From positions 47,594 to 111,593 of the forward strand of contig JBDHVC010000008.1 of NCBI GenBank assembly GCA_039809495.1: a stretch of 64,000 nt of DNA, given 5' to 3'. Source of the DNA: JAFLCL01 sp039809495. Its GTDB lineage: Bacteria > Myxococcota_A > Polyangia > Polyangiales > Sandaracinaceae. The position numbers were made by a program, and so were the translations under genes. Positions 60,425-64,000 of this stretch are shown one piece after another; position 1 is the first letter of the stretch, and each line of letters starts with the position of its first letter. Below the pieces are notes generated by a model. That model was not told the origin of the DNA and made no database searches. It worked only from the letters and a program-made list of their open reading frames with translations.

Positions 60425-60931
60425 TCACGGCTCGTCGCCGTCGTCCGCGCGGCGCGAGAGCGCCTCGAAGAGACGCTCGGGGTGGCGGACGGAGAGCGTG
60501 ATCTCGCCCTCCGCGAGCGAGCCGCGGGCGGTCGGCGTCGAGACGACGCGGCCGTCGACCACGAGCGCGAGCGCGCGGCCCCCGGAGCTCGCCTCCTCGA
60601 GGCGCGCGCGCCCCTCCTCGTCGAGCGCGAGGACGACGAGCGAGCCGCCCTCGGCGCGCTCGACGAGCTCGACGTGGGTGACGTGCGAGGCGCGGAGCAC
60701 GACGCCCGGCTCGAGCGCGACGGCCGCGCCGCCGTCGAGCCGCGCGAGGTGCTCGACGCCGGGGCGCTCCTCGCGCGCGACGCGGCGCACCTCGAGCGAG
60801 GGGCTCGGTCGCGCCTCTCGGTAGCGCTCGACGCCGAGGCCGCCGCACCCGGCGAGGGCCAAGAGGCCGAGGGCGAGCAGGCGCCCCGGCGCGGCCGCTC
60901 GGGGCCTTGAAAAAGAGCGCTGTTCCTGCAT
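60425..60931 (-). CDS. Lipoprotein with SecD-head-like domain
   Basis: 168 residues. LLALGLLALAGC is a clear lipoprotein signal. The mature part (about 45-155) resembles the SecDF P1-head subdomain: GVVLRASHVTHVELVERAEG and the closing ALALVVDGRVVSTPTARG, where SecD has the analogous VDGRVxSxP block. There are no transmembrane SecD segments. It may be a periplasmic binding module detached from SecD. ATG 60931 was chosen; the in-frame ATG at 60943 overlaps the divergent gene's start. Only 10 nt separate the two divergent starts. Confidence 0.75.
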   Translation of the reverse strand: MQEQRSFSRPRAAAPGRLLALGLLALAGCGGLGVERYREARPSPSLEVRRVAREERPGVEHLARLDGGAAVALEPGVVLRASHVTHVELVERAEGGSLVVLALDEEGRARLEEASSGGRALALVVDGRVVSTPTARGSLAEGEITLSVRHPERLFEALSRRADDGDEP

Positions 60932-60941
60932 CCTCGCCGCC

Positions 60942-61496
60942 ATGTCCTCGCGAAGCTGGTCCGCTCTCGTCGCCCTCGCCCCCGTCGTCGGTCTCGTCGC
61001 GGCCTGTGGGGGTGGAGGCCGCTACGGCTACGCGCGGACGTACGAGCCCGCGGACGGCGAGCGAGCGTACATGGAGCGCGCGAGCGACGCGAGCTACGAG
61101 GAGGTGCGCCGCGCGCGCCCCGAGGATCAGCCCAACGTCTCCTGGTTCGGCGTCGTCCTCGGCGCGCCCGAGCTCGAGGGGGACCACGCCCGCGTCCGGC
61201 TCAGCCTCCGCGCGCACCAAGAGCGCCACCTCTGCTCGAGCGAGTACGACGACTCGTGCCGCGTCACCGTCTCGGACCGCGAGATCGGCACGTTCTCCGC
61301 GATCATCCCCGTGCGCGCCGAGGATCTCGTCGCGGGCCCCGAGCGCCTCGGCGCCGGCTCGCTCCTGCGCGTCTATGGCCGCTCGCATGGCGAGACCGAC
61401 GCCTCCGGCGATCCCGTCGTCGTCGCCGACTGGTACCGCCACTGGCCGCGCTACACGTTCGTGACCACCGCGATGTCGGGGCGGATGCGTCGTTGA
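60942..61496 (+). CDS. Lipoprotein of unknown function
   Basis: 184 residues. A lipoprotein signal ends at LVAACGG. The mature part has a short Gly/Tyr-rich start, then a beta-rich domain (WFGVVLGAPELEGDHARVRLSLRAHQERHLCSSEYDDSCRVTVS) with two cysteines probably paired, as CSSEYDDSC. It stands divergent from the SecD-head-like lipoprotein gene; the last codon overlaps the TTG start of the ligase gene. I do not recognise the family. Confidence 0.75.
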   Translation: MSSRSWSALVALAPVVGLVAACGGGGRYGYARTYEPADGERAYMERASDASYEEVRRARPEDQPNVSWFGVVLGAPELEGDHARVRLSLRAHQERHLCSSEYDDSCRVTVSDREIGTFSAIIPVRAEDLVAGPERLGAGSLLRVYGRSHGETDASGDPVVVADWYRHWPRYTFVTTAMSGRMRR

Positions 61497-62875
61497 GCGC
61501 GAAGGGGCTCGATGCGAGCGCGTCGTTCCTCCCCCTGGGGGCTCACCCCGAGGGGGGCGCCATCACGCCCGACCGAGCCGTCGGCGAGCTGCTCCGCGAC
61601 GCGGCCAAGGTCGCGCGCGCGCTCGAGAGCGACGCGCGCGCGGGCGAGCAGCTCCTGCTCGTCTGCCACGATCGCTACCTCTTCACGGCGGCGCTCCTCG
61701 CCGCGTGGTCGCGCGGGTTCGTCGTGCGGCTCCCGCCCGGCGTGCAGCTCGAGCGCGTCCGGGCGCTCCGCGAGCGGCGCGGGGTCCGCACCGTCCTGCA
61801 CGATCAGGACGATCCCGGCGTCGACGTACGCCGCGTGCTCGCCGACGACGCCGACCTCGCGCCGCTCCGGCTCTCGCCCATCCCCGCCTCGCGCGCGCTC
61901 GTCGTCGTCTCCACCTCGGGGACGACCGGCGAGCCGCTCGACTGCGAGAAGACGGCGTGCCAGCTCCTCGGCGAGGCGACGGAGCTCGCGCGGACCTTCG
62001 CGCTCGGGCCGCGCGACCGGATCTTCGCCACCGTCCCGCCGCACCACATCTACGGGCTGCTCTTCGGGGTGCTCGTGCCGCTCGTCTCCGGCGCGTCGTT
62101 CGTGCGCGAGACGCCGATGCACGCCGAGCCGCTCGCCGCCGCCTACCGAGCCTCGGGCGCGAACGTGCTCGTCAGCGTCCCCGCCCACCTGCGGGCGCTC
62201 GAGGTGCTCGACCCGAGCGCGTTCGGGGCGCGCCCACCGCGGCGGATCTTCTCCTCCGGCGCGGCGCTCCCCGCGGAGACGGCGGTGATGCTCGCCTCGC
62301 GCTTCGGGCTCCGCGCGACGGAGATCCTGGGATCGTCCGAGACGGGCGGGATCGGCCACCGGCTCGCCACGCCGAGCCTCGAGGCGCCCGCGGCCCCCTT
62401 CGAGGCGCTCCCGAGCGTCGAGGTGAGCGTCGGGGGCGATGGCCGCATGCAGGTCGAGTCGCCCTTCCTCGACGCGCGCGCCGCGCGACCCTTCGTCTCG
62501 GCCGATCGCGTCGAGCTCGTCGACGCGCGTCGCTTCTTTCACCTCGGCCGCGCCGACGGCGTCGTGAAGGTCGGCGGCACGCGCGTCTCGCTCGAGGAGC
62601 TGACGAAGCGCCTGCTGGCGATCGAGGGGGTGCGCGACGCCGTGGTCTGGGCCGTCCCCGTGGGCGGCGCGCGGGGCTTCGAGACGCGGGCGGTCGTCGC
62701 CGGCGCCGACGCGGAGGGCGCGCCGCTCGAGCCCTCGAGGCTGCGCGAGGCGCTCCGAGAGCACTTCGATCCCGTCGTGATCCCGAGGCGGCTGCGCGTC
62801 GTCGAGGCGCTCCCGCGCGAGCCCACCGGCAAGGTGCGCCGCGAGGCGCTCGAGGCCCTCTTCGCGAGGCGCTGA
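61493..62875 (+). CDS. AMP-forming acyl ligase, aryl-polyene-type
   Basis: 460 residues, compact ANL ligase. STSGTTGEP (adenylate-binding), PPHHIYGLLFGVLVPLVSG, GSSETGGIGHR (the acyl-AMP SSETG), GGTRVSLEEL and the C-terminal lysine in PTGKVRREAL. The HHIYGLLF signature is typical of ligases in aryl-polyene-like and fatty-acyl lipid clusters. No ketosynthase or ACP is in the window, which ends soon after. The proposed start is TTG 61493, overlapping the lipoprotein stop (TTGA); a later in-frame start cannot be excluded. Confidence 0.8.
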   Translation: MSAKGLDASASFLPLGAHPEGGAITPDRAVGELLRDAAKVARALESDARAGEQLLLVCHDRYLFTAALLAAWSRGFVVRLPPGVQLERVRALRERRGVRTVLHDQDDPGVDVRRVLADDADLAPLRLSPIPASRALVVVSTSGTTGEPLDCEKTACQLLGEATELARTFALGPRDRIFATVPPHHIYGLLFGVLVPLVSGASFVRETPMHAEPLAAAYRASGANVLVSVPAHLRALEVLDPSAFGARPPRRIFSSGAALPAETAVMLASRFGLRATEILGSSETGGIGHRLATPSLEAPAAPFEALPSVEVSVGGDGRMQVESPFLDARAARPFVSADRVELVDARRFFHLGRADGVVKVGGTRVSLEELTKRLLAIEGVRDAVVWAVPVGGARGFETRAVVAGADAEGAPLEPSRLREALREHFDPVVIPRRLRVVEALPREPTGKVRREALEALFARR

Positions 62876-62892
62876 CCGCCCACGCCGACCTC

Positions 62893-62926
62893 GCGCGGGC
62901 GAGCGCCCCTCGAGGGGAGCCCGCGC
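62893..62926. terminator. Large hairpin between convergent ligase and CpaF-like genes
   Basis: Outer arms GCGCGGGC (62893-62900) and GCCCGCGC (62919-62926) enclose the perfect 12-bp palindrome CCCCTCGAGGGG (62906-62917). It is the strongest GC stem among the convergent spacers. No T-run. Confidence 0.6.
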
Positions 62927-62945
62927 CGCGCGGCGCGCGATCGGA

Positions 62946-64000
62946 TCAGAGGAAGCTCGGCCGCGAGCCCGTCGAGGCGAAGCCGCCCTCGCCGTACTCG
63001 AAGAGCTCGACGTAGCCGTCGGGCCCGAGCTCGCCGATCGCGTCGACCCGGCGGGTGCCGTCGATGCTCCGCGACATCCGCGCGACGACGTGGATCGCCG
63101 AGCCGAGGAGCGAGGCGCCCTTGCCGAGCCCGAAGCCCGCGTTCGCCTCGAGCTGGTCGAGCAGCGCGCTCTGCGGAGCGAGCCGGACGCCGAGCAGGCA
63201 CGAGCCGCCGCGGCTCGCCAGGGTGACCAGCGCCTGGTGCAGCTCGCCGCCGCCGCGCACGCCGTCGATCACCATCCGCTCCGAGCGCAGCCGCGCCGCG
63301 CGCGACAGAAGCGTCTCGAAGGGGCTCGCGCCCGCCATGAGCCGCGTGACGTTCGAGCCCTGGAGCGTGAGCTCGGGCTCGCGCTCGATGACGAGCGTCC
63401 GCTCCGCGCGCTCTTGAGCGAGCGCGCTCAAGAGCGAGGGCACGCCCGCGTCGTCGGCGCCGACGACGACGACGTTGCGCTGCACCTCGAGGGCGGAGCG
63501 CAGGAGCGCGAGCATGTCGCTCGACAACATCCCCTGCGAGACGAGCGCCTCGCCAGGCACCGCCGGGCGGGCGATCCGCCGCAGCTCGAAGAGCGGCCCC
63601 GAGACCGCGACGGGCGCGAGGATCAGCGTGAGGTGCCAGCCGTCCGGGAGGCTCGCCTCCTGGATCGGGTCGTCCCCGAGCGCGAGGTTCGCCTGCTCGA
63701 AGAGGTGCGCGGCGGCGACCATCGCCTCCGCGATGGAGCCGAAGCGACCCAGCGAGGGCGTGAGGCCATTTCCGCGATCGACGATCGCCGGGCGCGTGCC
63801 CTCGACGACGACCTCGAGCACGCCGGGCTCGTCGAGGAGCGCGGCGAGGAAGCCGAGCGAGGGCGCGCCGTCTCGGTGCGCCGTCGGCTGGGGCGCGCGC
63901 GGGGGCTCGAAGGCCGAGCGCGGCTCGGGCGCTCGCGGCTCGTGGCGCGGCTCGTGCGCGGGCATCATCGGCGCGAGCGGCGGCGGCGGCTCGGCCGCGC
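62946..64000 (-). CDS. CpaF-like secretion ATPase homologue lacking ATPase motifs (5' end outside window)
   Basis: At least 351 residues; the frame stays open to the right edge, so the true start may lie outside. The C-terminal ~300 residues have the CpaF/TadA layout (VEGTRPAIVDRGNGL...VVVVGADDAGVPSLLSALAQERAERTLVIEREPEL...RMVIDGVRGGGELHQAL), but the Walker A GxxxxGKT is replaced by GADDAGVPS, the catalytic glutamate of the GEVRG motif by glycine (DGVRG), and the TTIHAN histidine motif is lost. A Pro-rich N-terminal linker hints at a further upstream domain, such as FHA. I infer a pseudo-ATPase scaffold. Confidence 0.8.
   Translation of the reverse strand, partial: AAEPPPPLAPMMPAHEPRHEPRAPEPRSAFEPPRAPQPTAHRDGAPSLGFLAALLDEPGVLEVVVEGTRPAIVDRGNGLTPSLGRFGSIAEAMVAAAHLFEQANLALGDDPIQEASLPDGWHLTLILAPVAVSGPLFELRRIARPAVPGEALVSQGMLSSDMLALLRSALEVQRNVVVVGADDAGVPSLLSALAQERAERTLVIEREPELTLQGSNVTRLMAGASPFETLLSRAARLRSERMVIDGVRGGGELHQALVTLASRGGSCLLGVRLAPQSALLDQLEANAGFGLGKGASLLGSAIHVVARMSRSIDGTRRVDAIGELGPDGYVELFEYGEGGFASTGSRPSFL

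Noticed and set aside
1..64000. CRISPR arrays, tRNA/rRNA genes, insertion sequences, prophage
   Set aside because: No regularly spaced repeats, no cloverleaf or rRNA motifs, and no transposase, integrase or phage structural proteins were recognised while reading both strands.

Overview
The window comes from a very GC-rich, densely packed chromosome. Most neighbouring genes are separated by tens of bases or overlap by one to four bases. I infer a myxobacterium (phylum Myxococcota, probably the Polyangiales side). The reasons are two Ser/Thr kinase-fold proteins, one carrying a huge TPR array, a DUF4388-TPR protein, a stand-alone GspE/PilB N-terminal domain protein, many small lipoproteins, Tad-pilus relatives and a menaquinone pathway. 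No phage, transposon, CRISPR array, tRNA or rRNA was seen. Several markers often found near the replication origin are present: dnaN (24.7-25.8 kb), gyrB (34.3-36.7 kb) and two perfect parS cores (17.07-17.12 kb).

Layout. 0-5.2 kb: a giant kinase-fold/TPR protein on the minus strand that lacks the catalytic aspartate. 5.3-5.5 kb: an array of four stem-loops. 5.5-7.8 kb: a ferredoxin, a TPR protein and a GspE-N protein. 7.8-14.6 kb: a translationally coupled menaquinone operon on the minus strand, in the order polyprenyl diphosphate synthase-menG-menF-menD-menH-menA. 14.7-17.0 kb: a HEAT-repeat/cyclophilin lipoprotein, then the parS pair. 17.2-22.2 kb: bioF-bioD, then a LysM/MepA endopeptidase coupled to uppS and followed by cdsA. 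22.3-25.8 kb: menC facing menE, with menE directly behind dnaN. 26-34 kb: an esterase, cpaB, an intact Ser/Thr kinase, an M1 peptidase and envelope proteins. 34.3-37.4 kb: gyrB and algH. 37.5-45 kb (minus strand): a DUF444 protein, TPR protein, GalT-like protein, MatB-like ligase, zinc-ribbon SDR protein and a cluster of USP, CBS and cNMP proteins. 45.1-49.2 kb: two halogenase-type flavoproteins around a lipoprotein. 49.4-56 kb: aldehyde dehydrogenase, thioredoxin, uvrB, dnaJ and rluA. 56-64 kb: a DUF4388 protein, GGDEF-EAL protein, YqeY, VOC protein, two divergent lipoproteins, an AMP-ligase and a CpaF-like protein without ATPase motifs.

How the genes work together. The window encodes menaquinone synthesis except menB and the DHNA-CoA thioesterase: the prenyl-tail synthase, MenF/D/H, MenC/E, MenA and MenG. 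Envelope building is represented by UppS, CdsA and the MepA-like hydrolase. Replication and repair are represented by DnaN, GyrB and UvrB. Signalling genes include an intact kinase, a kinase-like protein without catalytic residues and a c-di-GMP protein.

Three patterns cut across the genes. First, many start codons lie 6-7 nt after a TANNNT hexamer, which suggests leaderless mRNAs. Second, GTGA/ATGA/TTGA stop-start overlaps are used repeatedly for coupling. Third, GCGCGCC-type hairpins recur next to stop codons, and some inverted repeats include the stop codon itself. The strongest candidates for something undescribed are the 5.3-5.5 kb stem-loop array with its dispersed relatives, the kinase-fold TPR protein beside it, and the two-halogenase locus.
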